From NCBI RefSeq assembly GCF_015714725.1, contig NZ_WBKM01000215.1, forward strand, positions 1-32,055: a stretch of DNA of 32,055 nt. The letters run 5' to 3'. Positions 23,827-31,788 of this stretch are shown here, piece after piece (positions within the stretch are counted from its first letter, which is position 1; every line of letters starts with the position of its first letter). The position numbers were made by a program, and so were the translations under genes. Source of the stretch: Nostoc sp. WHI. Lineage in GTDB: Bacteria > Cyanobacteriota > Cyanobacteriia > Cyanobacteriales > Nostocaceae. A model generated the notes under the pieces. It saw only the letters and a program-made list of their open reading frames with translations. It was not told where the DNA came from and ran no database searches.

Positions 23827-23986
23827 CTGATACCGCCTTGCAACCGAGTAGTACCAATACTCTGCACCAATCAACTGAGGGTAAACAGCCGCTCACGGGT
23901 GCTGTAGAAAAGCGAGGAGCTAAGATGCTTGCTGGGTAACGCTTTCAGCCTTAGCGTACAATTTTCCAGTTTTGGCACGGTGATGC
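23827..23986. other. Short gene-free stretch between two gene fragments
   Basis: About 160 bp between the recombinase fragment and the DUF4365-like fragment. I see no gene, repeat or clear hairpin in it; it is probably insertion debris. Confidence 0.3.
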
Positions 23987-24067
23987 CTATAAAGAATAAC
24001 CTGCAACGGCGGCGATGGCTCTAATATAGGTGATGCTAAATTGTTCTTTTTGTTGGTTAATATCCAT
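23987..24067 (-). pseudogene. N-terminal fragment of a DUF4365-like gene
   Basis: On the minus strand, ATG 24067 to TAG 23987 encodes only 26 residues, MDINQQKEQFSITYIRAIAA followed by VAGYSL. From memory this is the conserved start of cyanobacterial DUF4365 proteins (M-D-x-N-x-x-K-E-Q-F-S ... A-V-A-G-Y), which continue for about 150 or more residues. The rest is missing, so it is a decayed copy. DUF4365 proteins often sit in mobile or defence regions. Confidence 0.5.
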
Positions 24068-24147
24068 TAAATTAGAAATTACAAGTCAAGCTAATGCCAA
24101 CAGCATCGATTGTTACTCAAAGCTTGATGGCAATTCATAAGAATGCG

Positions 24148-24546
24148 CTAAGAGAACTTTTGCATCATCGACTTCGCCCGTCGCATATTTGCTACTTGTT
24201 GCCTGTAATCATTCTTCGTTATCGCTTCAGATAACACTGCACTGAGAAATTCTGGATTTGCCTCACAATACTCAAACATGGCTTCAATCAGAACCTCTCT
24301 ACAAATGCCGTTCTCCCGACACACCTCTTGTAGGCGTGAGCTTACTCCCTGCTCCAACCGCAGCGTACTCTGCTTTGTTTGCAACGGCTGTTTAGATATA
24401 GTAGCCTGATTTTCGGAATTATTAGGTATCTGAGGTTCTTGGTTTCTAGATATCGAGGTATCTGGACTTCCAGAATCTAGCGAAGTATCTCGACTTTTGA
24501 CAGAAGGACGGCTTCGCTGCTTCAATCGCTCTAGTGCATCACTCAT
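24148..24546 (-). CDS. ParB-like partner of ParA with RHH-type C-terminal domain
   Basis: 132 aa, ATG 24546, overlapping the parA stop by 8 bp. Residues 1-55 are disordered and S/T/P/N-rich, with repeated R/P-D-T-S units. Residues about 58-100 (STLRLEQGVSSRLQEVCREN, then REVLIEAMFEYCEANPEFL) resemble a ribbon-helix-helix domain: one strand and two helices. A small basic RHH protein downstream of ParA is the type Ib partition partner (ParG/Omega-like), which binds the centromere and stimulates ParA. Hexamers like those upstream of parA also occur inside this gene (24425-24489). Confidence 0.65.
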   Translation of the reverse strand: MSDALERLKQRSRPSVKSRDTSLDSGSPDTSISRNQEPQIPNNSENQATISKQPLQTKQSTLRLEQGVSSRLQEVCRENGICREVLIEAMFEYCEANPEFLSAVLSEAITKNDYRQQVANMRRAKSMMQKFS

Positions 24547-25303
24547 GAGTTAACGCCTCAATAATTTGCTCAAATGGATATTGCAGGTCGGATTGCCCCA
24601 GGTCTGACAACAGCTTGCCTTGTCGGATTGCACTCTTAAACTTCTCCGACTCGCGGATACTCGGCAAAATTGGGATGTCGAGAGCAAACTCTCGCATCGC
24701 TTCAATATTTTGCCTGCCTTCTAGGGTTTGGGTATTTCCTACCCAGCGATCTCGAAAAGGAACTATCCCTAATACTCTCCCTGTAAATGCCATTAAGTTG
24801 GCTTGTTCTGTTAAGAAGCTCAGGGTATCAATTAAGCTGTTGGTTCCCTTAACGTTAGCTTCGACGGGGATGATGACATAATCAGACGTTCCCACCGCTG
24901 TTAGGCATAGTTGGGAGCGCGATGGTTGTACGTCAATCAGGACATAATCAAAGATATTGGCTACAGATTTGAGGCGTAGTTTAAGGATAAATGCTCCTGT
25001 ACCACTGCTACTGAGGAAATCTGAAACCTTAAACAGTCCCCTATCTGCTGGGATAAGAAATAGATTTTCATGGGTGGTAGGGTAAATACCATCTTCTGTT
25101 GTCACTTGCCCTGTTAGTACTTCAAATAAGCTGGGCTGGTTTGGGTCTACCTCGTGATTTAAATAAAAAGTCAGATTTGCTTGTGGATCTGCGTCGATAG
25201 TCAATACTCGTAAGCCAAGTCGTGCTAGTAGCAGTGAGGTAAAGAATATAGTGGTTGTTTTTCCCTGTCCACCGGAGAGGGAGATGCAGGAGCAGGTTCG
25301 CAT
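24539..25303 (-). CDS. parA: ParA-family partition ATPase
   Basis: 254 aa, ATG 25303. The fold is clear: Walker A LSGGQGKTTT at residues 9-18, LTIDADPQANLT (switch I region), VLIDVQPSRSQL (Walker B-like A' motif), YVIIPVEANVKGTNSL. The deviant lysine that normally starts the ParA Walker motif (KGGxGKT) is serine here. Type I ParAs use nucleoid-bound gradients to move plasmid copies. The gene overlaps its RHH partner, and the 8-bp-phased repeats upstream (25361-25446) are the likely shared operator and centromere. A palindrome, GGGTTAAACCC (25304-25314), abuts the start codon and may be a second operator or affect translation. Confidence 0.85.
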   Translation of the reverse strand: MRTCSCISLSGGQGKTTTIFFTSLLLARLGLRVLTIDADPQANLTFYLNHEVDPNQPSLFEVLTGQVTTEDGIYPTTHENLFLIPADRGLFKVSDFLSSSGTGAFILKLRLKSVANIFDYVLIDVQPSRSQLCLTAVGTSDYVIIPVEANVKGTNSLIDTLSFLTEQANLMAFTGRVLGIVPFRDRWVGNTQTLEGRQNIEAMREFALDIPILPSIRESEKFKSAIRQGKLLSDLGQSDLQYPFEQIIEALTHE

Positions 25304-25540
25304 GGGTTAAACCCCCAATTCGATATAGCAGACCATACAGATATTAACTCTAACTGTCTAGATATTTAGATATCAAACTAAAAAGATACCCAGATATCAA
25401 GATACCTATAAGTCGAGATATCTTGAATTGTGTATATCAAGGTGTCTTGGTGGCTTTAAGTACCGAAGACTAGCAAGGTAGTTTTGGACAGGAGAAGCGA
25501 TCTCATAACGTAGATTTTTACCGATGCTTGAAACTGAAGT
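25304..25540. promoter_or_regulatory. parA upstream region with phased operator/centromere
   Basis: This 237-bp gap contains the parA promoter. It includes the palindrome GGGTTAAACCC at the start codon and the 8-bp-register array at 25361-25446 (separate entry). The part next to sbcC (25460-25540) shows nothing clear. Confidence 0.6.
25361..25446. repeat. GATAYC hexamers in strict 8-bp register, probable parS
   Basis: GATATT 25361, GATATC 25369, GATACC 25385, GATATC 25393, GATACC 25401, GATATC 25417, TATATC 25433 and GGTGTC 25441 all start at positions that are equal modulo 8, so several 8-bp slots are filled and others degenerate. RHH partition proteins such as ParG bind tetramer boxes with an 8-bp repeat, and the neighbouring gene is a ParA/RHH pair. 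Confidence 0.7.
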
Positions 25541-28500
25541 TTACGCCATAATAATTCGAGAGCCTTCTGGAAATTTTTCTACTTTGATTTGCGTTCCTAA
25601 CTCTTCTCCCAAGGCGGGAACGTGAGTGATCACGCCAACTAATTTTTCTTGCTGACCCAAAGATTGTAGGATACTTGAGACACTTTGCAGAGTTTCAGCA
25701 TCTAATGTTCCAAATCCCTCATCTATAAACAGACTACCTAATTTAGCTCCTCTAGACAACTTTTCTGAAAGTGCCAAAGCTAGGGATAAAGAAGTAGCAA
25801 AGGTTTCACCACCGGATAGGGTTTGGACTCGTCTTGTTTCACCACAACTCCAGTTATCTTCTACTCTATATTCTTTATTTTCATATTTCAATGCATATCG
25901 CTGTTCTGTAAGTTCCAGCAAAAAGACTGTTGCTTGTTCTACTAGTTCACGCTCAAAATGCTGGAGAATATAGTCTTGAAAGCGATCCGATTTCAACTCT
26001 TTGGACAAAATTTGATATATTTCTAGCTCTTGTTGTTTGGTAGATAGTTGTGCTTGCAATTTCTCTACTTGTTCTCGCTGTTCCTCAGCTTTAGCAATCA
26101 AAAGTTTTAAATCGTTGTATTCATCTTGTGCTTGTTTATATTGTTCTCCAGCATCAGCAACAGATTTTTCATACTGGGCAATTATTTCTGCGTTTGTAGT
26201 TCTGTCACCAATTGCGTCAGTTTCTCGATTAATATTAGTTTCTAACTGAATTTTATTAGTGTTGTAATCATCAATTTTATGCTGCCATTGTTTTTGCAGT
26301 TCTGGGGGTACTTTAGATTGCTGAAATATTTGCTCTGTAAAGTTTGCGGATAGTAAACTAGTATGCCATTCAGCTTCTAGACGTTCCTTTTCAGCAGAAG
26401 CTGAATCAAAGTCTTCTTTTGCCTTTACATCACTTTGTTGAGCTTGCCGAAATTCATCACGAGCAGTTTGATAGCACTGATTTTCATGCTGAATGCGATG
26501 CTTTAAATCTCGTTTATCTTCTTCTAGTTTTTGGAATAAATTCTCATAAGAATCACTACCAGTAAGCTGGGAAATTGTATCTAATATTTCCTGAGTTTGT
26601 GTTGTTTTGTGGTTTATTTCAGTTGTTAGGTCTTGATGTTGAGTTTGCGTATCTAACAACTTAGTTTTAACAAAATTCAAATTGAGTTCACTAGCTTTAA
26701 TTTCCGCCTCTGCTTTTTCTTTAAGTATTAAAAAGTTCTGATAATTAGTATTACTTTTATGTAGTGATTGGCGTTCTTGTTCAAGTGCCTTAACTTCCCA
26801 TTTATCTGTATTTAATATGACAACAATTTGTTCTGTCTCTGCTTCAAGTTCAGCTTCTTTTTCTGCTAATATTTTTTGATACTCAGTTTGTTGTTTCTTC
26901 AGATGTTCTCTTGTGGTTTCAGCTTGGGTTTTTGCTTCAGTAGATTTTTGGCGATTTTGTTCAGCAGCGCGATCACGTTTTTCTAGTGTTTTGATATCGC
27001 CTGAAGATTCTAGTTGTGGTAATAAGTGGGCTTCTGGATAAATTCCACCGCATACTAGACAATCATCACCCGTATGCAGCAATGCACGTAAAGCCGCAGC
27101 ATAATTTTTTTGTCTAGCAGTATCTAATGCAACACGAGATTGATTGCATTCTGCTTCAGATTTTTGGAAGTTTAAAATAACAGATTGATAATTAAACTCA
27201 GCAGTGTCTAACTCTTGAGTAATTTGTTGTAACTTCGTGCGATCGCTTTCAACTTGCTTTTGGATTTCTTGCCATTTAATTAGTAGTGGTGTCACTTGAT
27301 TAAGTTGCTCTAATCTTGTACCACCAGGAGAAGATTGAGACAGTTCATTATTAGCTCTCGTCAATATCTGAATTTTTTGATTTAATTCAGCTTCAGCCTT
27401 TTTTACAGCTTTATCAGCCTCAGTTATTAGCTGATTTTTTTCTATTAATATTTTTTCTAAGCGTTTTACTTCTTCCTGAATTTTACGATGCTGTTCTTCA
27501 TAGATTTTGGCAGCATTAAGAGCTTCTTCTCGCTGTTTTAGTTGCGGTGTAATTTCAGCTTCATAGGCTTGTGTTTTCTGAAAGTTATCTTCTTGAATTT
27601 TAAAAGCTGATTCTTTCTCAACCAAAGCTTTAGCAGCAATCTCAACATCAGATCGAGTCTTGTCATATCGATGACGAGCCGAATTGACTGATGTCCAAGT
27701 GGCAGATAAGCGATCGCCAACTCGTGCTTGTTCTAATTGCTGTTTTAATTCACTTATTTTTGGAGTTTCTTTATTTAATTCTTCAAGTTGCTGTTGCCAA
27801 TTTGCTAAATCTCTCAGACGTTGCAATAATCCTTTTTCGGCAGCTAAAGCTGTTTGGGTCTTGATAACTGTTTCATGTAATCTGGGTAGTTCTTCTGCTA
27901 GAAACTGAGAGCGATCGCGCCGTTGAGAATTCAGTTCTATATCTAATGATAAATCTAGATTTTTTAGCTGTTCTTGAATTGCGTTATATTCACCTTTAAT
28001 AATATTAGCTCGTGTCCCAGCCTGCGAACACATATTTTCAAAAATTCTTTCATATCCAACCAAACTGCTTAAAATCTTCCGTCTATCAGTACTTTTACCT
28101 TTGAGAAACTCATCAAATTGTCCTTGAGGAAGCAGAATAACTTTAGTAAAAGTTTCAAAATTCATCCCTAAAACTTTCTCAATAATGGCGTTAATCTCTG
28201 CTTCTTTTTGTTCTCCAAAAGGTTGAAAATCACCATTTATCTGCTTTTCTAATTTAAAAGTTACTTGGGGTGTTTTAGTACGATATGACCATGAGCGAAA
28301 GACTAGATATTCAGTTTGATTTACCAAAAATCGTAATGATACCTGTAATTTTAAACTTCCCTGACTCAACAATTCTTTGGGTTGAGTTTTTCTTGCTACT
28401 TTCCCATATAGTGCCAAAGTCATCGCATCAAGCAAAGATGATTTACCGGCACCAGTTGGGCCAGTAATAGCAAATAATTCCAGTTTCTCAAAATTAATCT

Positions 28501-28555
28501 TTGCCTGATTCCTAAAACTGGTAAAACCTTCTAAAGTTAGCTCAAGTGGTCGCAT
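25541..28555 (-). CDS. sbcC: SbcC, SMC-like ATPase of the SbcCD nuclease
   Basis: 1004 aa, ATG 28555, overlapping the sbcD stop by 14 bp. N-terminal Walker A GPTGAGKSSLLDAM (about residues 33-46), long coiled coils through the middle with a zinc hook C-L-V-C-G near residue 500, then the C-terminal ABC signature LSGGETFATSLSLALALS and Walker B LFIDEGFGTLD. This is the Rad50-type ATPase that gates the SbcD nuclease for cleaving hairpins and protein-blocked DNA ends. Length and all motifs look normal. Confidence 0.95.
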   Translation of the reverse strand: MRPLELTLEGFTSFRNQAKINFEKLELFAITGPTGAGKSSLLDAMTLALYGKVARKTQPKELLSQGSLKLQVSLRFLVNQTEYLVFRSWSYRTKTPQVTFKLEKQINGDFQPFGEQKEAEINAIIEKVLGMNFETFTKVILLPQGQFDEFLKGKSTDRRKILSSLVGYERIFENMCSQAGTRANIIKGEYNAIQEQLKNLDLSLDIELNSQRRDRSQFLAEELPRLHETVIKTQTALAAEKGLLQRLRDLANWQQQLEELNKETPKISELKQQLEQARVGDRLSATWTSVNSARHRYDKTRSDVEIAAKALVEKESAFKIQEDNFQKTQAYEAEITPQLKQREEALNAAKIYEEQHRKIQEEVKRLEKILIEKNQLITEADKAVKKAEAELNQKIQILTRANNELSQSSPGGTRLEQLNQVTPLLIKWQEIQKQVESDRTKLQQITQELDTAEFNYQSVILNFQKSEAECNQSRVALDTARQKNYAAALRALLHTGDDCLVCGGIYPEAHLLPQLESSGDIKTLEKRDRAAEQNRQKSTEAKTQAETTREHLKKQQTEYQKILAEKEAELEAETEQIVVILNTDKWEVKALEQERQSLHKSNTNYQNFLILKEKAEAEIKASELNLNFVKTKLLDTQTQHQDLTTEINHKTTQTQEILDTISQLTGSDSYENLFQKLEEDKRDLKHRIQHENQCYQTARDEFRQAQQSDVKAKEDFDSASAEKERLEAEWHTSLLSANFTEQIFQQSKVPPELQKQWQHKIDDYNTNKIQLETNINRETDAIGDRTTNAEIIAQYEKSVADAGEQYKQAQDEYNDLKLLIAKAEEQREQVEKLQAQLSTKQQELEIYQILSKELKSDRFQDYILQHFERELVEQATVFLLELTEQRYALKYENKEYRVEDNWSCGETRRVQTLSGGETFATSLSLALALSEKLSRGAKLGSLFIDEGFGTLDAETLQSVSSILQSLGQQEKLVGVITHVPALGEELGTQIKVEKFPEGSRIIMA

Positions 28556-29723
28556 CTTGGGTTTCCTTGATTTCTTGATATAGTTCTTTAAACTTTGCTA
28601 CAACGGCGGGAGCAGGTGTTGTGTTTAATTCCTCTTGGAAGTAGCGCTTAAATTCTTCCACTGGATCAAACTCTTCTTGTTTTACAGATTTTTCCCGCCT
28701 TGATTCCGCTTCTGGATAACGTGGCTCAATTTGCAGCACTTGATCACTACAAATTTTGCGAATTTTGTCAGCTAATCCTATTTGAGGTGTTTGCAAGTTG
28801 ATAATTACCTTCAAATAACCAGAATAATCACGGAGAGGTTCTAGCTTTTCTTCGTAATCACTCAATTCACATTCGAGTATCTGCAAAGGTTTTTGACAGG
28901 GGATAGATATAAACTCCGGTTTTTTTGCAGGAGAACCTGGTTCAACATCAATGAGATAAAATCCTTTTTCTTCCTCAGCTTCGCCAAAGTCCACTTGAAT
29001 CAAAGAACCGGAATAATAAGTAGGAGCCGCAACGGGAATTTGTTGGGGTTTATGGATGTGTCCGAGAGCAATATACTGAGCTTCAGCAGGTAGGCTTTGT
29101 CCAGCCAAGGCATAGGTTTCTTTGGTGTGATGAGGGGCTTCGGAATTGGCTAATTTAGCACCATCAACAGTGAGGTGAGCCATGAGGATATTCACACTAT
29201 CATCTTGAAAACCAGTGGCTAAGTTGTTGAGCAAATAGCCTACCCTTTCTCTGTAGTGGTTTATTTGCTGTAACTCGTCCATTGTCCACAGATTTTCAAC
29301 TGTCAATAGTCGCCGTTCTGAAGCAAAAGGCATAGCAGCTACACGCAGTTTGCCGTTAGGCGTTTCTATGCTAATTAAACCTCCTTGGTTGACGCGACGA
29401 GGTTTCCCTAAAATCTGCACGCCAGCTAAAGACAAGAGATTAGCTATTCCATCAAAGCGGGAAGCAGAATCATGATTACCTGCGATCGCTATTGCCGGAA
29501 TTTTGGCATTTCGCAACCCCTCAAAAAACTGATACGCAACTCGTTCAGCATCAGATGCAGGATTAGGAGTTTCAAAAATATCGCCTGCGATTAAGACGGC
29601 ATCAACTTCTAATTCTTTGGCTTGTCGTAAAAGTTCATTCAGAGTAAATTCAATTTCTGGGGTACGATCCTTGCCTTTGAGGTGACGCCCCAAATGCCAG
29701 TCAGATGTATGAATTAAACGCAC
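28542..29723 (-). CDS. sbcD: SbcD, Mre11-type nuclease
   Basis: 393 aa, GTG start at 29723 with AGGAGGAA immediately upstream. Metallophosphatase motifs are intact: HTSDWHLGR (D8, H10), LIAGDIFE (D-x-F), IAGNHDS (N-H-D), HLTVDGA and LGHIHKPQQ (G-H-x-H). The enzyme works with SbcC on hairpin and double-strand ends. It lies 8 bp after herA and overlaps sbcC, so herA, sbcD and sbcC form one operon. Confidence 0.95.
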   Translation of the reverse strand: MRLIHTSDWHLGRHLKGKDRTPEIEFTLNELLRQAKELEVDAVLIAGDIFETPNPASDAERVAYQFFEGLRNAKIPAIAIAGNHDSASRFDGIANLLSLAGVQILGKPRRVNQGGLISIETPNGKLRVAAMPFASERRLLTVENLWTMDELQQINHYRERVGYLLNNLATGFQDDSVNILMAHLTVDGAKLANSEAPHHTKETYALAGQSLPAEAQYIALGHIHKPQQIPVAAPTYYSGSLIQVDFGEAEEEKGFYLIDVEPGSPAKKPEFISIPCQKPLQILECELSDYEEKLEPLRDYSGYLKVIINLQTPQIGLADKIRKICSDQVLQIEPRYPEAESRREKSVKQEEFDPVEEFKRYFQEELNTTPAPAVVAKFKELYQEIKETQDATT

Positions 29724-29731
29724 AATTCCTC

Positions 29732-31498
29732 CTAAAAACGGTCAATATCAGCTTCGATGCTGGTAATTTCTGCTTGGCTCAAAAATACTTCTTCTTTGCG
29801 AGTGGCGTAGGCGGGGAAGGGGAAGTTAACTAAAATTGGCGCGGGGACTTCTGGCTGATGCACAAACATCGTGCCTGATTTAAGAAACAAAGCTCGTTTG
29901 CGACACGAACCTGTCAAAAAATTGTATTCTGGACGTTCTGCTTCGGCTGAATCTAACCTACCCACAACACGGATAGCTGCTTGTCCAACAACGCGCCGTT
30001 CGACTTCTGAGGCGGTTTGCTGTGCGCCAATTAAAATAATTCCTAGCGATCGCCCCCGTTCTGCAATGTCTACCAGCAAATCTTTAATCGGGCTACGTCC
30101 ATCACGGGGTGCATATTTGTTTAACTCATCCAGAACGATAAAAACAACGGGTTCTCTTCCCTGTTTTTCTTTTTGAAAAAATAGCTTTTGTAGTAAAACA
30201 CCCACAACAAATTTTTGAGCGCGGGCACTGAGTTTGTGGATATCAGTTACAGTTAGTTGAGCATCTGAAGCTATTGGGTCGAGTTGGTATTTAGCAACTT
30301 CATCTGGTGATAAATCCCCGCGAATTAAATGGTTAACTTCACTACTGATACCATACAAACGCCGAATCATTGCTTCAGCCGTAGCTGGAACATTTCGCCC
30401 TAACCAACGCCTGTTTTCTTCTCTATCTTCATCATTGAGAAGTTTGTCTTCTAAAAAGTCAATTAAATCTCTAAAGGTTTTAATTTGTGTTTTGCCTTCT
30501 TCCCCAAACGCTTCTACTTGTAAATAAGCTTGCGGTTTGCGCCGACTCTGGCGATCGCTTTGGTCATTTTCCTCTGCTAGCCTTGCTAATCTTTCTTCTA
30601 CTGTCGTCACTAAGTAGGATAAATTTCCTCGGTCTAAATCCTCACCAGTGAATAAAAAGCGAAACAGGCGATCGCGGCACAATTCCCGAATACTCCACAA
30701 ATAAACTGATATCCCCTCAGAACGCTGTTCTAAATCAGAATCAATCGTCAGTGAATCTCTTTTTGGCGTAGCCCGAAAACTTGCACTTTTAAAAGGTTGT
30801 ACTGGCAAGTTCATCAATTCATATTTATTTTTATCCTTTTGGTTTTCTAAATTGCCATAACTTTGATTGAGTTTATCTAAAAAGAATAAATCCTCACCTT
30901 TAACATTGAAAATTAGCGCTTTAGTATTAGCTTTATAAGAACCTAAAACCGGAGAATTGAAAATAGAATATAGCAAAAACAAAGCATAGGATGTTTTAGT
31001 AGCAACTCCCGAAACCCCAGAGATATTTACATGAGCGCCTTTCTCACCATTGATAAATGAGTAGTTAAAATATGCGGAATTGCCGTTATTCATAATACCA
31101 GATGGAATTGGGGTATCCATGCTGTCAAAATACAAAGCTGATGCCAACTGCTTACCGACAGCGAGGTGAACTGGATCGCCTGGTTGTGGGGGTAAATATT
31201 CTTCTGGCTCAATTCTTGTGACTTGAACGTGAGCAGTGTAAGAAATATTTATTGGTAAAATACCTTCTTTAGCAACTAAGAAAGTGTCAGTATCAAATTG
31301 CGCTCCTTCGTATTGAGTACGAACATAATCCACCACACCGTAAAAACGCACAATTCCCCCACCGTCTGGACGTTGAGTTTGCACTTCTACAACATCATCT
31401 AGCCGTAAAACTTTTTTGGCATCCACTGCTATCCAAAATTCCAAAGGGGTAGCTTCTTTAGTACCTAATACATAACCAATTGGTTCAGAAGATGTCAT
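29732..31498 (-). CDS. herA: HerA-like DNA-translocating ATPase
   Basis: 588 aa, ATG 31498, overlapping the nurA remnant stop by 4 bp (ATGA). The N-terminus is a HAS-barrel-like beta domain (IGYVLGTKEATPLEFWIAVD). The P-loop is unusual, GVSGVATKTS, where the usual glycine before K is threonine. Walker B is VFIVLDELNKYAP, followed by IILIGAQQTASEVERRV and the C-terminal brace LFLKSGTMFVHQP. HerA forms hexamers that load NurA and drive resection beside Mre11-Rad50 in archaea. Here it stands directly before sbcDC, giving the same functional set. Confidence 0.85.
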   Translation of the reverse strand: MTSSEPIGYVLGTKEATPLEFWIAVDAKKVLRLDDVVEVQTQRPDGGGIVRFYGVVDYVRTQYEGAQFDTDTFLVAKEGILPINISYTAHVQVTRIEPEEYLPPQPGDPVHLAVGKQLASALYFDSMDTPIPSGIMNNGNSAYFNYSFINGEKGAHVNISGVSGVATKTSYALFLLYSIFNSPVLGSYKANTKALIFNVKGEDLFFLDKLNQSYGNLENQKDKNKYELMNLPVQPFKSASFRATPKRDSLTIDSDLEQRSEGISVYLWSIRELCRDRLFRFLFTGEDLDRGNLSYLVTTVEERLARLAEENDQSDRQSRRKPQAYLQVEAFGEEGKTQIKTFRDLIDFLEDKLLNDEDREENRRWLGRNVPATAEAMIRRLYGISSEVNHLIRGDLSPDEVAKYQLDPIASDAQLTVTDIHKLSARAQKFVVGVLLQKLFFQKEKQGREPVVFIVLDELNKYAPRDGRSPIKDLLVDIAERGRSLGIILIGAQQTASEVERRVVGQAAIRVVGRLDSAEAERPEYNFLTGSCRKRALFLKSGTMFVHQPEVPAPILVNFPFPAYATRKEEVFLSQAEITSIEADIDRF

Positions 31499-31788
31499 TT
31501 ATTACCTCCAAATGATGCCAGAAAGCATTGCAGTCGGCGCTTAATTAGTATTGCATTGCCCATTCTTCTGCCTAATTCCCGTTCCAAAGCACTAACAGGT
31601 GCAAGGTTTTGTGGTGCGCGGGGATCTCGTGATGGATGGGAAGCATAATAGGGAATTAAATAGCAAGTTTGATTAGCTATTTCTTTAGCTGTTTCTATGT
31701 CACTGGAGTTTAGACTAAGCCATGCAAAAAGACTCAGCAAGGCTGAGTTAATTAGAGACTTAGCAAGCCCTATGAATAATCTTGAGTA
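31495..31788 (-). pseudogene. nurA: C-terminal remnant of a probable nurA gene
   Basis: The frame ends at TGA 31495-31497, overlapping the herA start, and is open back to the transposase stop at 31789. It has no ATG; the first possible start is TTG 31740. The 81 codons from there read LLSLFAWLSLNSSDIETAKE, then CYLIPYYASHPSRDPRAPQN and ALERELGRRMGN. The DPRAPQN segment and the position before herA fit the C-terminus of cyanobacterial NurA-type nucleases. The upstream part, with the catalytic residues, is missing and a transposase end lies in its place, so this is a truncated gene. Confidence 0.6.
31732..31748. promoter_or_regulatory. Small perfect hairpin at the nurA/transposase junction
   Basis: Arms ACTCAGC (31732-31738) and GCTGAGT (31742-31748) with a 3-base loop lie where the nurA-like reading stops making sense. 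It may be part of the insertion element end or a terminator for it. Confidence 0.35.
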
